Positions 8,954 to 18,844 of a DNA stretch of 64,000 nt are shown one piece after another. Both the position numbers and the translations under genes were made by a program. The stretch is taken from the NCBI RefSeq assembly GCF_000619905.2, contig NZ_CP012371.1:620001-684000 (forward strand), in the 5' to 3' direction. The notes beneath the pieces were generated by a model, which did not search any database, was not told the DNA's origin, and saw only the letters and a list, made by a program, of their open reading frames with translations. How positions within the stretch are numbered: position 1 is the first letter of the stretch; each line of letters opens with the position of its first letter. Origin of the DNA: Nitrosospira briensis C-128. Its GTDB lineage: Bacteria > Pseudomonadota > Gammaproteobacteria > Burkholderiales > Nitrosomonadaceae.

Positions 8954-9259
8954 TCATTTTCTGACATTGGCAAGTAAATTAGGTGGTGGCCCGATCGGCT
9001 CGAATTTTTTCAATAATGGGATATCCTCTTTGCTTATCCAGCGGATATCCGTATCAAATGTGTTGTGGGGTCCCCAACTGCCAGTAAATTTCTTACCATC
9101 AGGCGTGAAAGTCCAGCACATTTCTTCACCCGGAGTATTGATGACATCACCGAGATTGATCGGTTTCTGCCATTCTCCATTGGCATTCACATGAAAATGT
9201 TGTAATTCCATGTATTCGAAATGTAGAGGTCTCATGGAAACCGCCTTAAACGAAAACAT
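8954..9259 (-). CDS. Short hypothetical protein resembling the end of a PD40/TolB-like beta-propeller
   Basis: A 101-residue frame without a signal peptide. The stretch PGEEMCWTFTPDGKKFTGSW has the F-x-P-D-G-K blade signature of PD40/TolB-like propellers, and the protein ends shortly after a second blade-like strand. A full propeller needs six or seven blades, so this looks like the 3' remnant of a larger gene, though an independent small protein cannot be excluded. Its stop overlaps an upstream candidate start of the TPR-like gene (ATGA), suggesting co-transcription. No recognisable 5' part lies in the 140 bases before it. Confidence 0.5.
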   Translation of the reverse strand: MFSFKAVSMRPLHFEYMELQHFHVNANGEWQKPINLGDVINTPGEEMCWTFTPDGKKFTGSWGPHNTFDTDIRWISKEDIPLLKKFEPIGPPPNLLANVRK

Positions 9260-9398
9260 GTATGCTCACGTTGTTCCGGCTTGACTAAAATCAAGTCCAA
9301 CCGCTCGATAAATGGCGGTAGAGCCGCATGAAAAAGAGACAAGATCGTGCAAGATCGATTTCTCAGGCGAAGTCATTGATCGCCCATCAGCGTTTCAG

Positions 9399-10007
9399 TC
9401 ATTGGCCCGGAGCAGCATGTCTGAACGCTTCACTTGAGAGTATTACCCTTCGTTGCGCTTCCCAATACTCCATCGGATCCCGTTTGAAACCGCTTTTGGC
9501 AAATTGATGCCAACGGCCCGCAATGTAGCACATCAGCATGTTTGCCTGGGCGGATATGTCCGAATCGGACGCGATTTCACGCTCACCGGCCGCAAAGCGC
9601 AGCGCCTGTTTCAGCGTCGCCTCCAACCGGTCGTGCAATTGATTGATGCGTGTTTGCAGGCGATCATTTTCATTTATCAGCGCATCGCCGATCAATACTC
9701 GCGTCATACCGGGGTTCTTTTTCGCAAAACCAAGCAGTAGCGCTAAAATCCCTTCTACTTGCTTAACGCCGCTTGACTCTTCAGTCGTCAACTTATTGAT
9801 AAGGCTGAACAGTGTTTTCTCGATGAACTCGATCAAGCCGTCATACATCTGCGCCTTACTGGCGAAATGACGATAAAGTGCGGCCTCGGAAACATGCAGG
9901 TTGGCAGCTAGCGCCGCTGTAGTGATTTTCCCCGCACGGGGCTCTTCCAGCATTCCCGCCAGAACCTGCAGGATTTGATCTTTTCTCTCGCCGGGCTTGG
10001 CTGCCAT
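9399..10007 (-). CDS. slmA: Nucleoid occlusion factor SlmA (TetR fold)
   Basis: A 202-residue TetR-family protein. The N-terminal helix-turn-helix ITTAALAANLHVSEAALYRH is followed by FASKAQMYDGLIEFIE and a helical dimerisation domain with NPGMTRVLIGDAL. These segments are characteristic of SlmA, which binds DNA and blocks FtsZ assembly over the nucleoid. Length matches the E. coli protein (198). It lies downstream of argB on the same strand, a recurring neighbour in betaproteobacteria. Confidence 0.88.
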   Translation of the reverse strand: MAAKPGERKDQILQVLAGMLEEPRAGKITTAALAANLHVSEAALYRHFASKAQMYDGLIEFIEKTLFSLINKLTTEESSGVKQVEGILALLLGFAKKNPGMTRVLIGDALINENDRLQTRINQLHDRLEATLKQALRFAAGEREIASDSDISAQANMLMCYIAGRWHQFAKSGFKRDPMEYWEAQRRVILSSEAFRHAAPGQ

Positions 10008-10200
10008 GTATTCCTCGATTCGATAACTCTGTCATTCAAATTCTTATAAGCCTGTGTCGAACCAGGGTGGTTCAGGCGTGAATATTCACGAAATAAGTCG
10101 GAAAATATCGTCAGCAGCGAAAATAACGACATCTGGTCAATGGAGCTGGAATCGAGTTCGGACGCCGCCCCGGATCTCTGGTGAAGATCTGCCTATCCAC

Positions 10201-11130
<930 letters not shown>

Positions 11131-11145
11131 TCAGGTTGAGTATTT

Positions 11146-11312
11146 TAACCCGGATGTTTCATAAATTCGCGTGATGATTGCGCAGGATTTTGTTTCGTAG
11201 GGAGATTTTGTGAAAGAGTGGCGTAGTTATTCATACGCCCGACTAAACGAAATTTTCACACGAAACAAAAGACCAGCGAGGGCGCGCGTCAATTTATGAA
11301 ACATCCGGGTTA
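11146..11312. repeat. MITE-like element with ~25 bp terminal inverted repeats
   Basis: The left end TAACCCGGATGTTTCATAAA (from 11146) is repeated in reverse complement at the right end, finishing at 11312. Inside, TTTTGTTTCG and CGAAACAAAA form a second inverted pair, and GGCGTA/TACGCC (11220-11239) forms a central hairpin. The 167-base unit therefore folds into one long stem. It has no coding capacity. A non-autonomous transposable element is the inferred identity. Confidence 0.7.
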
Positions 11313-11501
11313 GTATCAGGACTTTGAGAAAAGAAGGAAATTCATCTCGCTGCCCTGTCACCGCTCAAACCTTATGGAAACGCTGGTTATAGCAGGCTGC
11401 CCGCTGGAGATGACGAGCTGATCCATCAGGTGGTAACAAGATCAATATTGCCGATCTCAGAATCATGCACAACCGCGAGAACGATCGGATGGGGTAATTA
11501 T

Positions 11502-11637
11502 CCTGAACCCGGCGGTTGAGCGCTCGTTTTTCAGCTCACCCGTCAACCAGCGCTATAACCGAAAAGGATTTTTCGTATCCCTTGAGCTTCACCTTTTTGG
11601 TGAGTTCACTCCACTTCGTCCAACTGCCGGATTCAGG
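11502..11637. repeat. Short member of the CCTRAATCCGGTAGTTG repeat family
   Basis: The left end CCTGAACCCGGCGGTTGAGC (11502) and right end CAACTGCCGGATTCAGG (to 11637) are degenerate inverted copies of the ends of the two 385-bp elements at 20.9 and 62.9 kb. The segment GCTCGTTTTTCAG after the left end also matches the subterminal region seen at 43.3 kb. Internally TTCACC/GGTGAG forms a hairpin. Confidence 0.65.
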
Positions 11638-11812
11638 AGAATCCATAACAACGGCACAAATTGTGTTCTTCTCGGCGAAAGCAGTTCGCTCTTCCTTCGG
11701 TTCGGGTTATTAATGAGGAATGGCGAGAGAACTGCCTCCAGCACAGCCATATCCGGGGAGTCAGGAATTTGACGTTATGCTTCGCATAGCGTTTTGATCT
11801 TCGCCTATTGTC

Positions 11813-14800
11813 TCACTCAGGCGTGTACCCGGCGTGTACGGGCTTCTCGTCGAACCAGCGGTACAACGTGGGCAATACAACGAGCGTCAGCAAAGTCGAG
11901 GTGATCAGGCCACCGATCACCACGACGGCCAGCGGACGTTGCACTTCAGAACCGGGGCCGGTGGCAAAAAGAAACGGTACCAGACCCAGCATGGCGACGG
12001 TAGCCGTCATCAGTACCGGGCGAAACCGCTGCTCGCAGCCCTTGATGACCGCGTCGGCCACGCTTGCCCCTTCATCGCGCAGCTTCCGTATATAGGAAAT
12101 CAGCACTACCCCATTCAGTACCGCAATGCCCCATAAGGCGATAAAACCCACCGAGGCCGGAACCGAAAGATATTCGCCGGTGACGAAAAGCCCGATAACG
12201 CCCCCGATGGAAGCAAATGGCAGCACCAGAATGATGAGTCCCGCAAGCTTGATCGAATTGAACAATACGAAGAGCAGGAAGAAGATCGCTACAATAGTAA
12301 GCGGAACTATCAGCGAAAGTGTCGCCATGGCACGTTCCATATTCTCGAACTGGCCACCCCAGACAAAATAATAGCCGGTTGGCAGTTTGATTTCCCTGGC
12401 GACACGCTCCTGTACCTCTGCAACGAAACCGCCGAGATCGCGTTCATGCACGTTGGCGCCGATCACCACGCGGCGTTTCGCGTATTCGCGGGACACCAGC
12501 GCCGGCCCATCGACAACCTGGATGTCTGCCACCGCGCGCAGCGGCACTAAAACGCCGCCTTGGGCCGAGGCGCCGTCCGGCCCGGTTTTTCCAGGCACTC
12601 GCAACACGAGATCGCGGATCGCCTCGACATCGTTGCGAAAGCGTTCGGGAAAGCGCAGAAGGAGGACAATGCGGCGCTCGCCCTCAAACACGGTAGTAAC
12701 TGCCTTTCCTCCGATAGCGGTTTCGATGAGCTCGTTCACGTCGGCGACGTTGAGACCGTGGCGTGCAATAGCACGGCGATTGATGTCGATGGTCAGCGAT
12801 TGTTGGCCGGACAAACGTTCGATACGAATATCTCTGGCGCCACGCACGGACTTGAGGATGCGCGCCACTTGCTCCGACAACTTGCGCAACTCTTCCAGAT
12901 TGTCGCCAAAGATCTTGATCGCGACTTGCGAGCGCACGCCGGTGACCATCTCGTCCACACGCTGTTCGATCGGTTGCGACAAGACGATGGATACGCCGGG
13001 TAGCACCGCCAATACCTTGCGGATATCCTCTTCCACTTCTTTCTGGGTGCGACCGGAATCCGGATCCAGCGCGGCAATGGGATCCGATTCGTTCTGCGAT
13101 GCCGGGTCCGCAGGGGAATCGCCACGACCGAGCTTGGATACTACGCTCTTGACCCCAGGCACTGCGGCAATCAGTCTCATTGCCTCTGATTCCATTTTGA
13201 TGGATTCATCTAGAGAAATTGAGGGTACCCGGATGATAACCGGCGTTATCGAGCCCTCCTGCATCGTCGGGATGAAGGATTTACCCAGCAACGGGAACAG
13301 TGAAAAAGACAGCACGAGCAGGCCCAGGGATATGATGATAGTCACCTTCTCCCTGGCTAGCGCCGAATTGAGAAGGCGACGGTAGCCCGATTTGAGCAAA
13401 GCGATAATTCTGGTGTCATGGTCAGCGCCCCCCTTGAGCATGTACGCGCAGAGTACTGGCGAAAGTGTCAGGGAAACAATAAGCGATACCGCCAGTGCAA
13501 TGGCGATAGTGAATGCAAGCGGACTGAACGTCTTGCCTTCCATGCCTTGCAGCGCCATCAGCGGCAGAAACACCAGAATAATGATCGAAATGCCAAAAAT
13601 CACCGGTGTTCCCACCTCGACCACCGCGTCTACGATAAGTTGCAGCCGAGATTCGCCACCGGTGGCATGACCCAGGCGATGATAGACATTTTCCACCACA
13701 ACCACCGTGGAATCGACCATCAGTCCGATAGCGATCGCCAATCCCCCCAGTGACATGAGGTTCGCGGAGATCTCCTGCTGGTTCATCACCATGAAGGTGA
13801 TCAGCGGCGTAATAATGAGTGTCGCCACTACGATCAGGCTGGAGCGTACATCCCCGAGGAAGATGAACAATATCACTACCACGAGCAGTATGCCTTCGAT
13901 CAGCACTTTGCTCACCGTCCACAGCGCGGAATCCACGAGATCGGTTCGATCGTAAAAAGGCACAATCTGGAGCCCACCCGGCAGCAGCGCACGCTCATTA
14001 ATTTCGGCCACCTTCTCCTTCACCCGCCCAACGATTTCCTTGGCGTTCCCGCCGCGCAACATCATTACTATGCCCGCGACAGACTCGGTGTAGCCGTTCT
14101 TGATGCTGGCGCCCTGGCGCACCTCGGTGCCAAACTCCACCCGCGCCACGTCACGAACAAATATGGGTATACCGTCCAGCTCTTTAAGAACGATATTTCG
14201 GATGTCATCCAGCGTCTGGATCAGGCCAACGCCACGGATCAGGTACTGTTCGGCATGCAGTGGAAGTATATTGCCGCTGGCGTTGGCATTATTACTGGCG
14301 ATGGCCCTGTCAACCTGCGCCAATGTCAAGTCATAATGGCGTAACCGGTCGGGGTTGACCAAGACATGATATTGCTTGACAAATCCTCCCATGGAATTGA
14401 TCTCAGCCACGCCGGGAACAGAGCGCAGTAATGGACGCACCACCCAGTCCTGTATGGTGCGCCGTTCAGTCAACTCCTGCGTCGTGAGCGCACGTTCGCC
14501 ATCGTCGGGATGTTCGATGGTGTATTGATATACCTCGCCCAGACCCGTCGATACGGGGCCGAGTACCGGTGTGATACCCTTTGGCATCCTGTTGGATACT
14601 TCAATCAGCCTTTCCATTACCAGCTGACGCGCGAAGTAAACGTCGGTCTGGTCGGTAAATACAAGGGTGATAAGAGAAAGCCCGCTTTTGTTCAAGGAAC
14701 GCATCTCTACCAGGCCGGGCAGACCTGTCATCGCGATTTCCACCGGTACCGTCACCAATCGTTCGATCTCCTCCGGGCTGCGACCAACTGCCTCAGTGGC

Positions 14801-14947
14801 GACCTGTACCTGTATGTTGGTCACGTCCGGAAACGCATCGACCGACAATTTCGTCGATGCGCGCAGTCCTATGCCGACCAGGGCCAGCGCGATCACCACC
14901 ACAATCAGGCGTTGCTTGAGCATGGCGCGTACGATTGAGGCAAGCAT
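11813..14947 (-). CDS. czcA: Heavy-metal efflux RND pump, inner-membrane subunit (CzcA/CusA family)
   Basis: A 1044-residue proton-driven exporter of the HME-RND family. It has an N-terminal membrane helix, two large periplasmic loops, and two transmembrane clusters (about residues 340-540 and 850-1030). Family landmarks include the LPGLVEMRSLNKSGLSLITLVF region and the TM4 motif AIGLMVDSTVVVVEN with its proton-relay Asp. The motif lacks the DFG...DGA form of Co/Zn/Cd pumps, so the metal is undecided. The start at 14947 follows the czcB stop by four bases; an earlier in-frame ATG would run into czcB. Confidence 0.92.
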   Translation of the reverse strand: MLASIVRAMLKQRLIVVVIALALVGIGLRASTKLSVDAFPDVTNIQVQVATEAVGRSPEEIERLVTVPVEIAMTGLPGLVEMRSLNKSGLSLITLVFTDQTDVYFARQLVMERLIEVSNRMPKGITPVLGPVSTGLGEVYQYTIEHPDDGERALTTQELTERRTIQDWVVRPLLRSVPGVAEINSMGGFVKQYHVLVNPDRLRHYDLTLAQVDRAIASNNANASGNILPLHAEQYLIRGVGLIQTLDDIRNIVLKELDGIPIFVRDVARVEFGTEVRQGASIKNGYTESVAGIVMMLRGGNAKEIVGRVKEKVAEINERALLPGGLQIVPFYDRTDLVDSALWTVSKVLIEGILLVVVILFIFLGDVRSSLIVVATLIITPLITFMVMNQQEISANLMSLGGLAIAIGLMVDSTVVVVENVYHRLGHATGGESRLQLIVDAVVEVGTPVIFGISIIILVFLPLMALQGMEGKTFSPLAFTIAIALAVSLIVSLTLSPVLCAYMLKGGADHDTRIIALLKSGYRRLLNSALAREKVTIIISLGLLVLSFSLFPLLGKSFIPTMQEGSITPVIIRVPSISLDESIKMESEAMRLIAAVPGVKSVVSKLGRGDSPADPASQNESDPIAALDPDSGRTQKEVEEDIRKVLAVLPGVSIVLSQPIEQRVDEMVTGVRSQVAIKIFGDNLEELRKLSEQVARILKSVRGARDIRIERLSGQQSLTIDINRRAIARHGLNVADVNELIETAIGGKAVTTVFEGERRIVLLLRFPERFRNDVEAIRDLVLRVPGKTGPDGASAQGGVLVPLRAVADIQVVDGPALVSREYAKRRVVIGANVHERDLGGFVAEVQERVAREIKLPTGYYFVWGGQFENMERAMATLSLIVPLTIVAIFFLLFVLFNSIKLAGLIILVLPFASIGGVIGLFVTGEYLSVPASVGFIALWGIAVLNGVVLISYIRKLRDEGASVADAVIKGCEQRFRPVLMTATVAMLGLVPFLFATGPGSEVQRPLAVVVIGGLITSTLLTLVVLPTLYRWFDEKPVHAGYTPE

Positions 14948-14951
14948 GGGT

Positions 14952-16115
14952 TTATTCCAATTCAGCGAGCTTGCGCTCGTTATCCAAATGAAAGGCGCCA
15001 TCCACCACAATAGGCTGCTCGGCCGTGAGTCCCTTCAGCACGGGACGCATATCGGCCACTTCAGGGCCCAGCTCGACGGGAATACGCAGAAACCGATTAT
15101 TGCCTTGAGACAGGAAAACATAGTCGCGATTGGCTTCACGCACCACTGCGGTTTCCGGCACTACCATGCTTTTATGCGGGTTATCCGTAATATGCATGGT
15201 AGCAAGCATGTCGGGCTTGAGCTTCCGCTTGGGGTTCTCTACCATCGTCCGCACCATCACCGTACGGGTCAAAGGATTTACCGTATCGGCAACGAAGATG
15301 ATGAGCCCGTCGAAGTTTACATCGCCAAGTGCCGGTACGTGGATCTCTACGTGCTGACCGACCCGCACATTTCGCGCTATCTGCTCCGGCACATCGCCCA
15401 CCACCCAGACGGCGGACAGGTCGGCCACCTGAAATAGCTGATCGGCTGGCTGCACCACTTGCCCGATGATGACATGCCGACCAATAACGATGCCGCTTTT
15501 CGACGCTTTGATGGCAACGGACGGCAGGATATGGCCTTTATCCACCAAGTCTTTCAGCGCACTGTTGTCCACGCCCAGCAGCCTCAATTGATCCTTCGCC
15601 GCCTCCAGCTCGGCACGCGAAACCTCCAGCTCCGACTCGCGCCGCTCCACCTCTGCAATGGCGATCACGTCAGCGGAAAGTAAATGGTGAGCACGCTCGG
15701 CCGCTTTCTGGGCCAGTACAGTCCGCGAAGACGCCCGTAAATAGGCCAGTTGTGCCTGAGTTAATTCGGGACTGGAAATACGCGCCAACGGCGCTCCGGC
15801 ATCAACGCTCTCACCCAGCGTCACGTATAGGTCGATGATGCGCCCTGTTACGTAGGATCCGATACTGACGAGCCTCTCCTCGTCCACTTCGACCTGGCTT
15901 GGAACCTGCAATTTATCGGCGAGATCGATCATTGTCGGCTGACCGATCGTGATGCGCTGCACCAATTCCGGCCGAATCGTGATGCTGTTCACATCCTCCG
16001 GCTCTTGCAGCACGACTTCTTTGCTGGGAGATGCGGCCTCCTTGCTGCCGCCGCATCCCGCGGCAAGGAGAACGGTAAATACAACGACACCGATCATCGG
16101 CAACGTAAGTTTCAT
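14952..16115 (-). CDS. czcB: Heavy-metal efflux membrane-fusion lipoprotein (CzcB family)
   Basis: A 387-residue periplasmic adaptor linking the RND pump to its outer-membrane channel. The N-terminus is a lipoprotein signal with lipobox LAAGC (Cys about residue 21). The rest follows the HlyD/CzcB plan: a beta-barrel/lipoyl half (SIGSYVTGRIIDLYVTLGESVDAG), an alpha-helical hairpin (about 125-190), a second lipoyl half, and a C-terminal barrel (DMLATMHI, KSMVVPETAVV). It overlaps the czcC stop by four bases and precedes czcA by four, indicating coupled translation. Confidence 0.9.
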   Translation of the reverse strand: MKLTLPMIGVVVFTVLLAAGCGGSKEAASPSKEVVLQEPEDVNSITIRPELVQRITIGQPTMIDLADKLQVPSQVEVDEERLVSIGSYVTGRIIDLYVTLGESVDAGAPLARISSPELTQAQLAYLRASSRTVLAQKAAERAHHLLSADVIAIAEVERRESELEVSRAELEAAKDQLRLLGVDNSALKDLVDKGHILPSVAIKASKSGIVIGRHVIIGQVVQPADQLFQVADLSAVWVVGDVPEQIARNVRVGQHVEIHVPALGDVNFDGLIIFVADTVNPLTRTVMVRTMVENPKRKLKPDMLATMHITDNPHKSMVVPETAVVREANRDYVFLSQGNNRFLRIPVELGPEVADMRPVLKGLTAEQPIVVDGAFHLDNERKLAELE

Positions 16116-17602
16116 TCGTGGGCTTGCTCCCCTGGATAATAAGCCCGCAGCCGATCGATTTCGGCAGCAGCAGCCTGTAAATCAAAGCGTGCCTGCAATG
16201 AATCCGCTAATATCCCTCTAAGTACACGCTGGGTATCGAGCACTTCAATCAGCGGCCGCTCGCCGAACCGGTAAGCTGCCTGGGCAATCTGCAATGCATT
16301 CTCGGCCTCCTTGATAATACCGCCCTCGAACATCTCCACCCTGCGCTGTGCGATTTGCAGGCCTTGCCAGGCGGATTCGAGCAACTGGCCGATCTCGAAG
16401 CGACGGTAGTCCAACGTTTCCCGCACGCGCGCAGAATCGGCCACAGCGGCATTGATTTCCCCCCGCCGCTGGTATAACAGAGGAATCGTCACTTTTAGAC
16501 CGCCCCTGTTGTCCGTGTACTGCGCATCCTGATAATTGCTGTACACGACGTCCACCGAGGGCAGCACCGAAGCGCGTTCCTGATTGATTCGCAGACGTGC
16601 TTGTTCCGATTCGGCCTGCAAGCGCAACACATCGGGGTTGACAGCTGGCACTTCCAGACGTAATTGCTCCAGCGGAGGCAGGTTGACCGGATCGAACAGG
16701 GACGCGTTTATTACAAAATCAGGTTTCAAGGCACCCGCTGTAAATTGCATCAGCGCGACCCGCGCCCGTTGTGCATTCAATAGCGCCGCCTCTTTGCGGC
16801 TCGCGGCATTCAGTACCTCGGCATCCGCTCTGATCAACTCGAAACGCGCTGTTTCACCCACCCCTACGCCCACCTGGATGCGCCGCCGCACCTCTTCCAT
16901 GAGGTCGAAAACGCTGGCTTCCATACGCGCTATCTCCTGGCGTAGCAGCAGTTCATACGCGCGTACCCGCAACTGTGCCGCCAGGTCTGCACGAACCTGA
17001 TGAAAGCTGGCACGGCTGGCCTCTACGCCGGCCTCGGCTGAGCCGATGCGGGCGCTCCGCACAAATGGATTCTCAATAGTTTGACTGACAGTCACCTGAC
17101 GTGTGTTCGTTGCTGGATTTGCGGCCGGGATTCGGGGATGTTGAGGGCCGCCTATGAGGCTCACTGTCGGATTAGGATAGGCTGTCGCCCTCACCACGCC
17201 TGCTTGCGCCATCTCCACTTGCGATTGAGCAGCGCGCACCAGTCCGTTGGCTTCCAGCCCCAGCCTTTGCAAGGCTTCGATGGAGAGTGCCCCGGCAGGC
17301 ACGGGTGGAGATGCTGTAGTGGAAGGCAAGGTGATGGACGGTATCGCGGAAGGTCGCCCCACAGACGGCACGGTAGGCGGCACCGACGTAGAAGGTATCG
17401 TAGTAGGCACATCAACAGGTGGTACCGCGCCGGACGCGGAGGGAGCAATTGCAGGTCTGGCTGCAGGCGCAATCGTAGGTGCAGGGGCAAAAACAGGTGC
17501 GGTGAGCTCAGGCATGGTTGCCGACCCTTGGGCTGAAGCAGGCGTAAGTGGCGAAACAAGGATCAGGCTGGGCAAAATACGATACAGAAGTGATATATGC
17601 AT
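16112..17602 (-). CDS. czcC: Outer-membrane efflux channel (CzcC/TolC family) with a Pro-rich N-terminal extension
   Basis: A 496-residue outer-membrane factor, first gene of the czcCBA operon. After a signal peptide (ending near TPASAQG), about 80 residues are almost entirely Pro, Ala, Ser, Thr and Val. The TolC-like domain then begins at about residue 108 (LSIEALQRLGLEANG), with two outer-membrane efflux repeats including TVSQTIENPFVRSARIGSAE and the later VDVVYSNYQDAQYTDNRGGL. The extension is much longer than in ordinary CzcC proteins and probably forms a flexible linker in the periplasm. Confidence 0.88.
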   Translation of the reverse strand: MHISLLYRILPSLILVSPLTPASAQGSATMPELTAPVFAPAPTIAPAARPAIAPSASGAVPPVDVPTTIPSTSVPPTVPSVGRPSAIPSITLPSTTASPPVPAGALSIEALQRLGLEANGLVRAAQSQVEMAQAGVVRATAYPNPTVSLIGGPQHPRIPAANPATNTRQVTVSQTIENPFVRSARIGSAEAGVEASRASFHQVRADLAAQLRVRAYELLLRQEIARMEASVFDLMEEVRRRIQVGVGVGETARFELIRADAEVLNAASRKEAALLNAQRARVALMQFTAGALKPDFVINASLFDPVNLPPLEQLRLEVPAVNPDVLRLQAESEQARLRINQERASVLPSVDVVYSNYQDAQYTDNRGGLKVTIPLLYQRRGEINAAVADSARVRETLDYRRFEIGQLLESAWQGLQIAQRRVEMFEGGIIKEAENALQIAQAAYRFGERPLIEVLDTQRVLRGILADSLQARFDLQAAAAEIDRLRAYYPGEQAHE

Positions 17603-17871
17603 GTACTACCTTAAATTTTCCTGAAGCAATGCCTGCTCCAACGATGAGGCGAAGCTGAGTGCCAGGTACGATGACTGGATGCCCGGCCGCAAGCATTTGG
17701 CACAGCAATAAAAAATCAATTACCGAAAAAGCAACGTCATTCGGCCTCTCTTGGCAGAGGGATAAAAATTTAGTCTAATTGAGAATTTGCATCAAGAAAA
17801 GTAGTATCTTACTGATGATATAATCGATTTTTACGAATTATTGTCTCCCAGCTACGGCAAGGCGCACCTCG
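17603..17871. promoter_or_regulatory. Divergent promoter region of czcC and the LysR-type regulator
   Basis: These 269 bases separate the efflux operon from a divergently transcribed LysR-type gene, the standard arrangement for a regulator controlling its neighbour. The half nearer the regulator is AT-rich (about 17740-17845). I could not define a specific T-N11-A operator with confidence. Confidence 0.45.
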
Positions 17872-18807
17872 ATGCTCAACTATAAACAGTTACATCATTT
17901 TTGGGCCGTCGCAAAGGCCGGCAGCATTGTCCGGGCGAGCGAACGCCTGAATCTCACGCCACAAACCCTGAGCGGCCAGATCGGATTATTGGAAGAGTCG
18001 CTTGGCGTAGCGCTTTTTCTGCGCGTCGGAAGACGTCTGGAATTGACGGAGACGGGCCGCCTCACGCTTTCCTACGCCGATGAAATCTTTCAGGTCGGGA
18101 ACGAACTGGAAGAGGCGCTGCGCAGCCACCCTGAAAGCCATTTCATTTCATTCCGCGTGGGCGTCGATGATGCCGTTCCGAAGTCCATTGCCTACCGGTT
18201 GCTTACCCCGGCGATGACGCTCGCCGAGCCGGTGCGCATCGTCTGCCGAGAAGACAAGCTTGTCCGCTTGCTGGTGGAGCTGGCGATCCAGCGCCTGGAT
18301 CTGGTGCTCGCGGACCGGCCCATGCCGGCCGAGACCAATGTAAAAGGCTATAGCCATAAACTCGGCGACTGCGGCATCACATTCTTCGCCGAACCGCGGC
18401 TTGCGGCACAGTTCAAGCAGGCATGGCCTCACATTCTTGACTCGGCACCTATGCTCATTCCCGGAAAGGAAGCCGCTGTGCGAATACCGCTAATGCGCTG
18501 GTTCGATTCGCAACAGCTTCGCCCGCGTATCGTGGGGGAGTTTGACGACAGTGCGTTGATGCAGGCCTTTGGCCAGGCCGGCATCGGCATTTTCATCGCA
18601 CCATCGGTGATAGCCGACGAAGTACAGCGTGAGCACGGCGTTACAATTATTGGTCAGACAGACGACGTCACCGAACAGTTTTACGCCATCTCCATGGAAC
18701 GTCGCCTGACCCACCCCGCCGTCGTTGCCATCAATGATACCGCTCACCGGAAACTATTCGCAAACCTATATCCCGGGAGCACTCATAAAGCCACTCGGCA
18801 AAATTGA
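17872..18807 (+). CDS. nhaR: LysR-family transcriptional regulator, NhaR-like
   Basis: A 311-residue LysR-type regulator. The winged helix-turn-helix occupies residues 1-60 (YKQLHHFWAVAKAGSIVRAS, then LTPQTLSGQIGLLEESLG), followed by the linker helix and two-lobed effector domain (about 90-300). The sequence MLNYKQLHHFWAVAKAGSI is characteristic of the NhaR subgroup, which senses sodium or other ions. It is divergent from czcCBA, so control of that operon is a reasonable inference. No nhaA antiporter gene is adjacent, so the effector may not be sodium. Confidence 0.8.
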   Translation: MLNYKQLHHFWAVAKAGSIVRASERLNLTPQTLSGQIGLLEESLGVALFLRVGRRLELTETGRLTLSYADEIFQVGNELEEALRSHPESHFISFRVGVDDAVPKSIAYRLLTPAMTLAEPVRIVCREDKLVRLLVELAIQRLDLVLADRPMPAETNVKGYSHKLGDCGITFFAEPRLAAQFKQAWPHILDSAPMLIPGKEAAVRIPLMRWFDSQQLRPRIVGEFDDSALMQAFGQAGIGIFIAPSVIADEVQREHGVTIIGQTDDVTEQFYAISMERRLTHPAVVAINDTAHRKLFANLYPGSTHKATRQN

Positions 18808-18844
18808 CTTCATCGGAGAAATTGCTGCCTGTACCTCGACAGTA

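Noticed and set aside
12387..13385. 332-codon plus-strand frame inside czcA
   Set aside because: Antisense to a well-supported RND pump; composition is Ser/Arg/Thr-rich with no domain.
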